64,000 nucleotides of DNA from Tenacibaculum jejuense (GTDB lineage Bacteria; Bacteroidota; Bacteroidia; Flavobacteriales; Flavobacteriaceae): positions 806,001-870,000 of the forward strand of contig NZ_LT899436.1 of NCBI RefSeq assembly GCF_900198195.1, given 5' to 3'. Shown here piece by piece: positions 53,413 through 61,611 of this stretch (position 1 is its first letter; each line of letters opens with the position of its first letter). The notes below the pieces were generated by a model. That model ran no database searches. It was not told where the DNA came from and saw only the letters and a program-made list of their open reading frames with translations. The translations under genes were made by a program, and so were the position numbers.

Positions 53413-55140
53413 GTGAGAATACAAAAAATCATCCCTCTTTTAGAGTGGTTACCAAAGTATAAGAAATCTCAATTTAAAGGAGATGTTGTTGCTGGATTAA
53501 CAGTAGCAACAGTTTTAATACCACAAGGTATTGCTTATGCTTTAATTGCAGGTTTACCACCAATTTACGGATTGTATTCAGCTTTAATTCCTCAAGTGAT
53601 TTATGCAATATTCGGTTCTTCTAGGCAAGTAGCCATTGGTCCAGTAGCAACAGATTCATTAATAGTTGCTGCCAGTATATCTACAATAGCGCTTATGGGA
53701 TCTGAAAGTTATATTGCTATGGCAATCTTTTTAGCCTTGTTAGTTGGAAGTATTCAGTTCTTAATGGGAGTTTTCCGCTTAGGTTTTATTGTTAATTTTT
53801 TATCAAGACCAGTAATTACAGGATTTACTTCAGCAGTTGCCATAACAATAGGTTTAAATCAATTCAAAAATTTTTTTGGAGTAGATTTTCTACAAAGTGA
53901 TCAAATCCATATTTTACTTGAAGATATATTAACTAGAATTACTGAACTCGAAACAAAAACAACAATTATTGGAATTGTTACAAGTATCATAATCATTGTA
54001 TTAAGAGGAATTAATAAAAAAATACCAAATGCTTTAATAGTAGTTGTTTTAGGAATTGTTTTAATGTATGCTTTTGAAACTTTTTTCTTTGGAGTTGCTA
54101 TTGTTGAGAGTATTCCTTCAGGTTTACCAAGTTTTGCAGTTCCTGAGTTAAACTTTGGTTTAGTAAGAGAGTTGTTACCTATGGCGTTTACTTTAGTAAT
54201 GGTAGGTTATTTGGAAACAATTTCTATTGGAAAGTACTTAGAATCTCAACAAGATGAATACAAAATAGATCCTAATCAAGAACTAATAGCTTTAGGACTA
54301 AGTAATATTTTCGGATCATTTTTTAAATCGTATCCATCTACATCTAGTTTTTCTAGATCTGCAATCAATTTTGATGCAGGAGCAAGAACAGGAGTAGCTG
54401 CATTTATTTCAGCAGGTTTAGTTGTACTTACGCTATTATATTTAACACCTGTGTTTTATTATTTGCCTAAAACAGTTTTAGCCGCTATTATAATTGTAGC
54501 AGTTTTTAGATTGGTAAATGTTAAGGAAGCTCGATTCTTATGGAAAGCAAATATTCTAGATTTTTGGTTATTAATAGCTACTTTTTTAGCAACATTATTT
54601 TTTGGAATAGAATATGGAATTTTAATAGGAGTAAGTTTATCACTTATCGTTTTAATTTATAGAACATCCCGACCCAATGTTGTAGAGTTAGGAAAAGTAC
54701 CAGATTCCGACTTTTATAGAAATAAGAATCGATTTAAAGAAGTTCTACTAGATAATGAGGTTCTTGTTTTTCGTTTCGATGCTCAAATTTTTTATGCAAA
54801 TGCGAGTTATTTTAGAGAACGATTAGAGCATATGGTGAATCAAAAAGGAGAGAGCTTAAAATTAATTGTTTTAGATGCTGAAAGCATTAATCGAGTAGAC
54901 AGTACAGGAATTGAAATGTTAAAACAACAAGTTCAATTTTACATGAATAAAGGAATAACATTTTATCTTGCCGGTGTAAAAGGTCCGGTTAGAGATGATT
55001 TGTTCAGAGGTGGTTTATTAGAAATTATAAATTTAGATCATTTTTTTATGCGTGCAAATGGCGCAGTAACATTTTTTAAAACAGGAGATAATACAAATCA
55101 AAAAAAATACGCTCAGTACATTCATCAAGCGTACAAATAA
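53413..55140 (+). CDS. SulP-family anion transporter with STAS domain
   Basis: A 575-residue inner-membrane permease. The SLC26/SulP core (1 to about 430) has the signature GLTVATVLIPQGIAYALIAGLPPIYGLYSA and a later FKSYPSTSSFSRSA segment. A cytoplasmic STAS domain follows (about 440-560) with DAESINRVDSTGIEML. Substrates in this family are sulfate, bicarbonate or other anions. It starts with GTG immediately after the ruvB stop. Downstream sulfur-handling genes favour sulfate or another sulfur anion, but bicarbonate cannot be excluded. Confidence 0.9.
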   Translation: MRIQKIIPLLEWLPKYKKSQFKGDVVAGLTVATVLIPQGIAYALIAGLPPIYGLYSALIPQVIYAIFGSSRQVAIGPVATDSLIVAASISTIALMGSESYIAMAIFLALLVGSIQFLMGVFRLGFIVNFLSRPVITGFTSAVAITIGLNQFKNFFGVDFLQSDQIHILLEDILTRITELETKTTIIGIVTSIIIIVLRGINKKIPNALIVVVLGIVLMYAFETFFFGVAIVESIPSGLPSFAVPELNFGLVRELLPMAFTLVMVGYLETISIGKYLESQQDEYKIDPNQELIALGLSNIFGSFFKSYPSTSSFSRSAINFDAGARTGVAAFISAGLVVLTLLYLTPVFYYLPKTVLAAIIIVAVFRLVNVKEARFLWKANILDFWLLIATFLATLFFGIEYGILIGVSLSLIVLIYRTSRPNVVELGKVPDSDFYRNKNRFKEVLLDNEVLVFRFDAQIFYANASYFRERLEHMVNQKGESLKLIVLDAESINRVDSTGIEMLKQQVQFYMNKGITFYLAGVKGPVRDDLFRGGLLEIINLDHFFMRANGAVTFFKTGDNTNQKKYAQYIHQAYK

Positions 55141-55153
55141 AAGACATTGAATT

Positions 55154-56554
55154 ATGAAGATTGAACAAATTTATACGAATTGCCTATCGCAAGGAGCATA
55201 TTATATAGAAAGTAACGGAGAAGTAGCTATTATAGATCCGTTACGTGAAGTACAATCATATATCGATAAGGCTAAAAAAGATGAAGCTACAATTAAATAT
55301 ATCTTTGAAACTCATTTTCATGCCGACTTTGTAAGTGGACATATAACACTTGCTGAAAAAACAGGAGCTACAATTGTATACGGACCAACTGCAACAACAA
55401 ATTTTAAGTCACATATTGCTAAAGATTCTGAAGTTTTCAAAATTGGTAATATAGAAATCGTTGCTTTGCATACTCCAGGTCATACGATGGAAAGTACAAC
55501 TTATTTACTAAAAGATGAAAACGGCAAAGATCATGCAATTTTTAGTGGAGATACTTTATTTATTGGAGATGTTGGAAGACCAGATTTGGCTCAAAAAGGA
55601 GACATTACTCAAGAAGATTTAGCAGGCTTTCTTTATGAAAGCTTACAAACTAAAATAATGCCTTTACATGATGATGTCATCGTTTATCCTGCTCATGGAG
55701 CTGGTTCTGCTTGTGGAAAGCATTTGAGTAAAGAAACTGTAAGTACATTAGGAAACCAAAAGAAAACAAATTATGCTTTAAGAGCAGATATGACTAAAGA
55801 AGAGTTTGTAAAAGAAGTTACAGATGGTTTATTGCCACCACCAGAGTATTTTCCTCTGAATGTAAAATTGAATAAAGAAGGTTACGATTCTATCGATAGT
55901 ATTATAGAACGAGGAACTAAAGCGCTTTCTGTAGATGAGTTTGAGTATGTATCAAATAAGTATGAAGCTTTAATATTAGATGTAAGACATCAATCCGATT
56001 TTATTCAAGGATTTATACCACAATCTATTTTTATTGGTTTAAACGGATCATTTGCACCTTGGGTGGGAGCTTTAATTAGAGATACAGAACAGCCAATTGT
56101 TTTGATTACACCTGAAGGAAAAGAAGAAGAAGCAATTACAAGATTAGCAAGAGTTGGTTTTGATAATGTTTTAGGATACCTAGAAGGAAGCTTTGATAGT
56201 TGGAAAAATGCGAATAAAGATTTTGATACGTTACGTTCAGTTTCTGCAAATCATTTAGAAAAAGCATTACAAGAAAAAGTTACAGTTTTTGATGTTAGAA
56301 AACCAGGGGAATATAACTCGGATCACATAAAAAACGTTGAAAACACGCCATTAGATTATTTAAATGATTATATTAGTATGTTTCCAAACACTAACGACTT
56401 TTATATTCATTGTGCAGGCGGTTATCGTTCTGTAATTGCAGCTTCTATATTAAAATCTAGAGGATTTCATAATGTAATTGATGTAGCTGGAGGATATAAA
56501 GCGATCAAAGAAACCAATATTCAAAGAGATCAATCGTTATGTGTTTCAAAGTAA
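55154..56554 (+). CDS. Metallo-beta-lactamase fold / tandem rhodanese protein (persulfide dioxygenase-like)
   Basis: A 466-residue fusion. The metallo-beta-lactamase domain (1 to about 245) has THFHADFVSGH, PGHTMES, FSGDTLFIGDVGRPDL and YPAHGAGSACG, close to ETHE1-type persulfide dioxygenases. Two rhodanese domains follow. The first (about 260-355) lacks the catalytic Cys, with ITPEGKEEEAI at the active loop; the second (about 365-460) keeps it in HCAGGYRSV. It probably oxidises glutathione- or protein-linked persulfide to sulfite, or moves sulfane sulfur. The rhodanese lipoprotein gene is eight bases downstream. Confidence 0.88.
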   Translation: MKIEQIYTNCLSQGAYYIESNGEVAIIDPLREVQSYIDKAKKDEATIKYIFETHFHADFVSGHITLAEKTGATIVYGPTATTNFKSHIAKDSEVFKIGNIEIVALHTPGHTMESTTYLLKDENGKDHAIFSGDTLFIGDVGRPDLAQKGDITQEDLAGFLYESLQTKIMPLHDDVIVYPAHGAGSACGKHLSKETVSTLGNQKKTNYALRADMTKEEFVKEVTDGLLPPPEYFPLNVKLNKEGYDSIDSIIERGTKALSVDEFEYVSNKYEALILDVRHQSDFIQGFIPQSIFIGLNGSFAPWVGALIRDTEQPIVLITPEGKEEEAITRLARVGFDNVLGYLEGSFDSWKNANKDFDTLRSVSANHLEKALQEKVTVFDVRKPGEYNSDHIKNVENTPLDYLNDYISMFPNTNDFYIHCAGGYRSVIAASILKSRGFHNVIDVAGGYKAIKETNIQRDQSLCVSK

Positions 56555-56561
56555 TTGAAAC

Positions 56562-56954
56562 ATGAGAAAATTCATTTTAGGTTTAATTGGGATTTGCATT
56601 TTATTTTCTTGCGCTAGTAGTAATGAAAATGTAAAAACTATTACCGTAGATGATTTAAAACTCAAAATACGAGAAGATAGAAACATTCAGATTTTAGATG
56701 TAAGAACAGCTTCCGAAACTTCAGATGGAGTTATCTTCAATGCGATTCAAGTCAATTTAATTTCGAATAATTTTGAAACAAAAAGTTTGGAGGTTTTAAA
56801 TAAAGAAAAACCAGTTTATGTGTATTGTAGATCTGGTAGAAGGAGTAAAATCGCTGCAGGAGTTTTAGCTGATAACGGTTACGAAGTTTATAATGTTAAA
56901 GGTGGATATGTAGCTTGGGAGAAAAAAATAATGAACAATACAAATAAAGAATAA
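56562..56954 (+). CDS. Rhodanese-domain lipoprotein
   Basis: A 130-residue protein with a lipoprotein signal (LFSC, Cys17) and one rhodanese domain. The active-site loop CRSGRRSK contains the catalytic Cys, and GGYVAWEKK ends the fold. It would work on the periplasmic side as a sulfurtransferase. Together with the fusion protein upstream it forms a sulfane-sulfur pair, one member cytoplasmic and one exported. A strong palindromic terminator follows. Confidence 0.88.
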   Translation: MRKFILGLIGICILFSCASSNENVKTITVDDLKLKIREDRNIQILDVRTASETSDGVIFNAIQVNLISNNFETKSLEVLNKEKPVYVYCRSGRRSKIAAGVLADNGYEVYNVKGGYVAWEKKIMNNTNKE

Positions 56955-56956
56955 AT

Positions 56957-56988
56957 AAAAAAACCGAGTGAATTCACTCGGTTTTTTT
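56957..56988. terminator. Bidirectional terminator (perfect palindrome)
   Basis: A 32-base perfect palindrome: seven A, then CCGAGTGAATTCACTCGG, then seven T. It serves the rhodanese gene and the convergent TonB receptor gene ending at 56994. Confidence 0.93.
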
Positions 56989-56993
56989 ATTGC

Positions 56994-59435
56994 TTAGAAC
57001 TTTAATGTAGCTCCAATTAAAAAGTTTCTAGTTGCTTGTGGATAAAATCCTGCCCCGTCAACTGTTGTTGTAACTCCAGGATTCGACCAAGTATCATCAA
57101 AGAAGAAATAATATCCTCTGTCAACATATTCTCTATCAAAAATATTATTTACTAATCCTGTTAATACTATAGAATCAAAAATCTTATTAGTTTTTATTTC
57201 ATAAATAACATTTAAGTCACTCGTAAAATAACTATCTAGTCTTTCATTATCAGAAATTCTTCCGCTTAAATTCCCCATAAATTGTTCGCCTACAAACTTT
57301 GATAAAAATGAAATCTGTAAATTTTCAATAGGTTTATAGTTTAAAGCATTACCAAAGATAACGTTTGGAGAAAAAGAAATATCTGTGTTTCCTAAGTTTT
57401 CTATAGTACCATCTATTGGAACTCTAAAATCACGATTCTTGTTAGCACTAAAAGCTACATTTGGTTGTATCGATAAAAAGTCAGTTAAAATAACACTAGC
57501 ATCTATTTCTAAACCTAATCTGTAACTACTTCCACTAGTTTCTCTAAGCGGCTCACCAACATTGTTAATTGCTCCTGATAATACCAATTGATTTTTATAA
57601 TCCATATAGTATACATTCGTATTAACTTTAATACTACCTGTATTTAATCTCCAACCTAACTCGAAATCATCTAAAGTTTCATGTTGAGAATTACCACCTT
57701 CAAAATCGTTTCTGTTTGGTTCTCTGTTAGCTCTTGCATAAGAAGCATAAAGACTATTATTATCGTTTACTTGATATGTTAAACCTAATTTCGGATTGAA
57801 AAAGTTAAAATCTTTGTCAACATCTAACGGATCACGATCTGAAGTTAATCCGTTTGTTCTGTAACTAACAAATCTTCCTTGTAAATCTACGTATGCATTA
57901 AGTTTATCATTAATACTAATATTTGCTTTTACAAAAGAACTTAAGTCGTGCTTTTTAGCATCACTAAAATAATAACGATCACGAATATTTGTGCCTGGAG
58001 CTAAATCACTTCCCCAGATTACTTCTCCATAATGATCGTTGCTGTAATTACTATAAGATCCTCCAGCAATAATTTCTAATCCTTTTAACGTATAAGTTGC
58101 AGAAGCATTAACTACATAAAAATGATTATCTAACCATCTACGAACAATTACATCACTATTATCGGCAATAAGATTATTAAAATCAGCAGCATTTTCATTT
58201 TCTTTAAACTGCTCAAAATATCCTTTACCACGAGTGTAATTTAAACCAATATTAGTTGAAATTTTATCGCTGAATTTTTCATTCCAATGTAGTTGATAAT
58301 GATCTTGCCAATAATTATCAGTTTCGTTATCGTATAAATAATGATTGTATCTACGATCTGAATTTCTAAGATTATTTGCTTGCTCTGGAGTTAATCCGTT
58401 ATTTACGATAAAATCTTCAATTCCTTGCTGATCTCCAGTAAGACGAGCTTCAGGAGTTCCGAACCAAGCTTGGTAGGTTTGTTCAGTTCCACCAAAAACA
58501 ATAGCTTTTATTAAAGTGTTATCATCAATATAACTTCCTTGTAAAAAGTAAGATTTTAAATCTGTAAAAGCTCTGTCAATGTATCCGTCTGAATAAATAT
58601 TAGACAAACGACCAGAAAGTTCGAAATGATCATTTAATAAACCAGTAGTAAACTTTACAGTATGTTTTCTTGTACCAAAAGAACCAAATGAATTTGATAC
58701 TTCACCGCCTGCTTCTTCAGAAACAGCATCAGTTAAAATATTTAAACTAGCTCCGAATGCTCCAGAACCATTTGTTGATGTTCCAACACCTCTTTGTAAT
58801 TGTAAACTTTGTGTTGAAGAAGCAAAATCTCCTAAGTTTACCCAAAATGTACCTTGACTTTCAGCATCGTTATATGGAATTCCGTTAATTGTAACATTAA
58901 TTCGAGAAGCATCAGAACCTCTAACTCGCATATAGGTATATCCAACTCCAGCTCCAGCATCAGAAGAAGAAATTACTGAAGGTAAATAGTTTAATAAAAC
59001 AGGAATATCCTGGCCTAAATTACGTTTTGCAATTTCTTTTTTACTAACGTTAGAATATGTCATAGGAGTTCCTGCTTTAGCTCTAATGGAAGAAACTAAA
59101 ACTTCTTCTAAAACATTTTCTTCTGAAGTAAGTTGAATAACTAAATCTTTTGTGTTAGAAGAGATTTTCTTTTTAATAGTTCGGTATCCTAAATAAGAAA
59201 CTTCAAATAAATACTTTCCTTCAGGTAATTTAATTTTAAAATTTCCATCAGCATCTGTTGTAGATCCTTTCTTAAGTTCACGAACAATTACTGTAGCACC
59301 AATTAATGGTTTTTTTGCATCGTCTACTACTTTACCTGATAACACTACAGATTGAGCTTGAACTGATAATGAGATTGAAAAAAATAAAAGAGGTACTAAT
59401 ATCTTCACTCTTTTACAAATGGTTAAAAATTTCAT
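56994..59435 (-). CDS. TonB-dependent receptor for thiamin (TPP riboswitch-controlled)
   Basis: An 813-residue outer-membrane receptor. A signal peptide (about 1-28) is followed by a carboxypeptidase-regulatory-like domain (about 31-108), the plug (about 120-240) with LPSVISSSDAGAG, and a 22-strand-type barrel ending in the aromatic ATLKF. Sequence alone does not reveal the ligand. A TPP riboswitch in its leader does: in Bacteroidetes such receptors are the predicted outer-membrane thiamin transporters (OMR1 type). It is the first gene after the riboswitch and is probably transcribed alone. Confidence 0.92.
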   Translation of the reverse strand: MKFLTICKRVKILVPLLFFSISLSVQAQSVVLSGKVVDDAKKPLIGATVIVRELKKGSTTDADGNFKIKLPEGKYLFEVSYLGYRTIKKKISSNTKDLVIQLTSEENVLEEVLVSSIRAKAGTPMTYSNVSKKEIAKRNLGQDIPVLLNYLPSVISSSDAGAGVGYTYMRVRGSDASRINVTINGIPYNDAESQGTFWVNLGDFASSTQSLQLQRGVGTSTNGSGAFGASLNILTDAVSEEAGGEVSNSFGSFGTRKHTVKFTTGLLNDHFELSGRLSNIYSDGYIDRAFTDLKSYFLQGSYIDDNTLIKAIVFGGTEQTYQAWFGTPEARLTGDQQGIEDFIVNNGLTPEQANNLRNSDRRYNHYLYDNETDNYWQDHYQLHWNEKFSDKISTNIGLNYTRGKGYFEQFKENENAADFNNLIADNSDVIVRRWLDNHFYVVNASATYTLKGLEIIAGGSYSNYSNDHYGEVIWGSDLAPGTNIRDRYYFSDAKKHDLSSFVKANISINDKLNAYVDLQGRFVSYRTNGLTSDRDPLDVDKDFNFFNPKLGLTYQVNDNNSLYASYARANREPNRNDFEGGNSQHETLDDFELGWRLNTGSIKVNTNVYYMDYKNQLVLSGAINNVGEPLRETSGSSYRLGLEIDASVILTDFLSIQPNVAFSANKNRDFRVPIDGTIENLGNTDISFSPNVIFGNALNYKPIENLQISFLSKFVGEQFMGNLSGRISDNERLDSYFTSDLNVIYEIKTNKIFDSIVLTGLVNNIFDREYVDRGYYFFFDDTWSNPGVTTTVDGAGFYPQATRNFLIGATLKF

Positions 59436-59507
59436 TTTAAATGAAGAATAAAAAGAGGTAATTATTCTATTTATAATTTTGAATAATTAATTCATATACA
59501 CCGTTGT

Positions 59508-59530
59508 AAAAAGGCATAATTTTTTGCCTT
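59508..59530 (-). terminator. Terminator hairpin of the riboswitch expression platform
   Basis: On the minus strand AAGGCA (59530-59525) pairs with TGCCTT (59516-59511) around an A/T-rich loop, with a run of five T ending at 59508. It sits directly after the TPP aptamer, where a ligand-dependent terminator is expected. The stem is only six pairs. Confidence 0.6.
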
Positions 59531-59540
59531 AATGCTCTAG

Positions 59541-59641
59541 TGTGTTTTCCCTAAACAGCATTACCTGTTCTAGGTTCAATGGGTATGATCTCAGCTCAAT
59601 TTTTCAAAATAATAATTCCAAAAAAAGGCACCCCTTTATGA
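59541..59641 (-). promoter_or_regulatory. TPP riboswitch (THI element)
   Basis: Read on the minus strand, the region carries the conserved blocks in order: GGGGTGCC, GCTGAGA, ACCC, TTGAACCTAGAACAGGTAATG and TTTAGGGAA. These are the TPP aptamer's P2, J2/3 and P4/P5 signatures. The variable P3 arm lies between the first two blocks. It precedes the TonB receptor gene by about 105 bases and would shut the receptor off when thiamin pyrophosphate is plentiful. Confidence 0.95.
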
Positions 59642-59649
59642 GAACGATG

Positions 59650-59681
59650 CAAAGTTAAGTTGGATTTTTTAAATAGCGAAT
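59650..59681 (-). promoter_or_regulatory. Promoter of the riboswitch-TonB receptor unit
   Basis: On the minus strand TAACTTTG (59657-59650) fits TAnnTTTG. TTCG (59680-59677), near TTTG, lies 19 bases upstream. Transcription would begin around 59643, right at the aptamer, so the receptor has its own promoter separate from the upstream genes. Confidence 0.6.
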
Positions 59682-59692
59682 AATATTTAGAA

Positions 59693-60097
59693 CTAATCTA
59701 TTTTAGGTTTCTTACGAAGTTGTTTTTTAGCTGAATGAAGTTGTTTGTTTTTAGCTTTTTTAATTACTGAAGCACGAGTTGGTTTAGTATTTCTTCGCTT
59801 TTTTTCTTGAATAAGATTTTGTGATAGCAATCGAAATAATCGAGTAATTACAAGTTCTTTGTTTTTGTGTTGTGATCTACTTTCTTGACAAGTTAAAATC
59901 AGAATTCCTTCTTTAGTTAGTTTCTTATCAAGTTTACGTAATAATAATTCTTTTTCTCGAATCGAAAGTCCGTTTGAATCTTGTAAAGAAAAGCTAAGTT
60001 CTATTTTAGAAGATACTTTATTTACATGTTGTCCGCCAGCACCAGAACTTCTTACAGCTTTAAATAAGAGTTCTTTTTTAATAACCTCAAAAATCAT
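59693..60097 (-). CDS. arfB: Alternative ribosome-rescue factor ArfB (peptidyl-tRNA hydrolase)
   Basis: A 134-residue release-factor-like protein. The catalytic loop SSGAGGQHVNK holds the GGQ motif that hydrolyses peptidyl-tRNA. The tail (from about 100) is strongly basic, the part that enters the empty mRNA channel of a stalled ribosome. It lacks the stop-codon recognition domains of RF1 and RF2, as expected for ArfB/YaeJ. Its start overlaps the end of the kinase gene by 11 bases. The link to thiamin genes is probably only operon packing. Confidence 0.93.
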   Translation of the reverse strand: MIFEVIKKELLFKAVRSSGAGGQHVNKVSSKIELSFSLQDSNGLSIREKELLLRKLDKKLTKEGILILTCQESRSQHKNKELVITRLFRLLSQNLIQEKKRRNTKPTRASVIKKAKNKQLHSAKKQLRKKPKID

Positions 60098-60743
60098 TAT
60101 ACATATGATTTTCCATGTTGGTAGTATGATGCAAGAAATGAAGATCTAAATCAATTAGAGTATCAGAAGTAGTTAATTCCTTCTTTTGGAGTAATTCATC
60201 AATAAGTTTTACAGCTTTTTTGAAACGAGTTTCTTTATCTCCTTTTAATAAAACATACGGGCGATCGTATTTTTCTAAAGCATTTTTAAAAGCTTTAAAC
60301 ATTTCTTCACGTTGTTCTGGCCGGTCTCTTAAATCATCAGCTTCCCAAGGAGTATCAATATAAGTTAAGAAATATAGATCATAGGAATTTTCAATAGCAG
60401 CTTTATCAAGTAAGGCATCTACAAAACCACCATAATATTCTTCAGAATATACTTTAGTTTCTAATAAATCGGTATCGCAAATTAAAACGTTATTAGCTTT
60501 TTCAGTAAGATTGTTTTCTAGAGCGATTTGTCCTTCAGCAATAGGAATGATATCTTCTTGCTCACAAATTTTTTGTTCTCTGTTCCATTTATCTTGTAAG
60601 TATTCTCTAGCATATTCAGGAACCCATTTGGTATTGTAATGTTTTGCCAATTGACGCGATAAAGTTGTTTTACCTGTACTTTCGGGTCCAAATAAAACGA
60701 CTTTAATTATACTGTTTTCCTGTTGTCTAAGTCTTTTTTCCAT
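60087..60743 (-). CDS. NadR-like P-loop kinase, probably vitamin-linked
   Basis: A 218-residue ATPase of the NadR/Ttd14 kinase type (AAA_28). The P-loop is GPESTGKTTLSRQLA near residue 19, and VPEYAREYL and DTDLLETKVYS match the ribosylnicotinamide kinase half of NadR. There is no N-terminal helix-turn-helix or adenylyltransferase half, so only the kinase domain is present. Its start overlaps the transporter gene by 37 bases, so the two are coupled. In most bacteria this pair means uptake and phosphorylation of nicotinamide riboside. Here the thiamin-binding protein and riboswitch nearby make thiamin an equally good substrate. Confidence 0.82.
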   Translation of the reverse strand: MEKRLRQQENSIIKVVLFGPESTGKTTLSRQLAKHYNTKWVPEYAREYLQDKWNREQKICEQEDIIPIAEGQIALENNLTEKANNVLICDTDLLETKVYSEEYYGGFVDALLDKAAIENSYDLYFLTYIDTPWEADDLRDRPEQREEMFKAFKNALEKYDRPYVLLKGDKETRFKKAVKLIDELLQKKELTTSDTLIDLDLHFLHHTTNMENHMYNDF

Positions 60744-61336
60744 ACTAAATATCCTAATACAGCTATAATTGAAAAAATTAAATATTGAAAACTAGTAAAT
60801 GTAAAACCTTTATAAAGATACAAAGGAACTGAGATAATATCACCAATAATCCAATAAATCCAGTTCTCGATTTTTCTTCTGGCCATAAGCCACATTCCTA
60901 CAAAAAATATGGCAGTAGTAACAGTATCTACATAAGCTGTCCAGTTGTTCCATTTGTCGAAACTTGCATATACAACATACACGAAAATTAATGTAGCAAA
61001 GAAAATAACAACGCTAATTTTCTTTTCATTAGGCGTGGTTCTAGAAATCGGAGTAACATTTGTGTCAGAAACTTTACGAGTCCAAATATACCAACCATAA
61101 ACACTCATGATAAAGTAATATCCGTTAATCATCATATCTCCTAAAAGTTCCCATTTTAATAAAAGATATACGAAAATGGCAGTACTAATCATTCCGGTAG
61201 GAAAAACCCAGATTTTATTTTGTTTCGAATACCAAACAGATAAAAAACCGAAAATAACAGCAATAACTTCTAAACAAATATCTAATGTATTGTACGAATA
61301 ATATTGACCGAAAAGAAAATCAAAAATTTGGTTCAT
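60707..61336 (-). CDS. pnuT: PnuC-family vitamin transporter (probably PnuT, thiamin)
   Basis: A 209-residue inner-membrane protein with about seven helices. It has the PnuC-family patterns WYSKQNKIWVFPTGM, YGWYIWTRK and the late VDTVTTAIFFVGMWLMARRKIENWIYWIIGD. PnuC members carry nicotinamide riboside, thiamin (PnuT) or riboflavin (PnuX). I favour thiamin because the preceding gene encodes a YkoF-like thiamin-binding protein and the riboswitch-controlled receptor lies downstream. I start at ATG 61336; the 61360 start would add eight residues deeper into the upstream gene. The symbol depends on the context argument. Confidence 0.75.
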   Translation of the reverse strand: MNQIFDFLFGQYYSYNTLDICLEVIAVIFGFLSVWYSKQNKIWVFPTGMISTAIFVYLLLKWELLGDMMINGYYFIMSVYGWYIWTRKVSDTNVTPISRTTPNEKKISVVIFFATLIFVYVVYASFDKWNNWTAYVDTVTTAIFFVGMWLMARRKIENWIYWIIGDIISVPLYLYKGFTFTSFQYLIFSIIAVLGYLVWKKDLDNRKTV

Positions 61337-61580
61337 AATTACTACGATCAGATTTAACAATTTTCATTTGAAGTAAACCATTATCAAGAAGTTCAAAAGC
61401 TTCTTTAATCTCTTTGGTTAATAACTCCATTACAGTATCGTATTCTCCATAAATTTGAGTACTTAAAGGATTTTCTAGAACTGTGATTCCAGAAGTTCTT
61501 AATTTTTTGATGAAATTAATAATAGGTTCCTCAAAGTTATCTTGTAGCGGAGTGAGTGTTAGCTCTACTGATATTTTCAT
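61320..61580 (-). CDS. YkoF/MTH1187-type thiamin-binding protein
   Basis: An 86-residue protein of the thiamine-binding family (PF01910, formerly DUF77). It runs MKISVELTLTPL, then a helix, VLENPLSTQIYGEYD, and a second helix ending in a basic tail. It is a small ferredoxin-like fold. YkoF binds hydroxymethylpyrimidine or thiamin in Bacillus. I start at ATG 61580, where the family fold begins; an upstream ATG at 61619 would collide with the preceding gene. Its end overlaps the start of the transporter gene by 17 bases. Confidence 0.85.
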   Translation of the reverse strand: MKISVELTLTPLQDNFEEPIINFIKKLRTSGITVLENPLSTQIYGEYDTVMELLTKEIKEAFELLDNGLLQMKIVKSDRSNYEPNF

Positions 61581-61611
61581 TGAATAGTATTTCCGACAAA
61601 AGTAAAGACTA

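Noticed and set aside
60707..61336. Plain annotation of the transporter as nicotinamide riboside PnuC
   Set aside because: The family is right but the thiamin-binding gene and the neighbouring TPP-controlled receptor favour thiamin; kept as an alternative in the entry.
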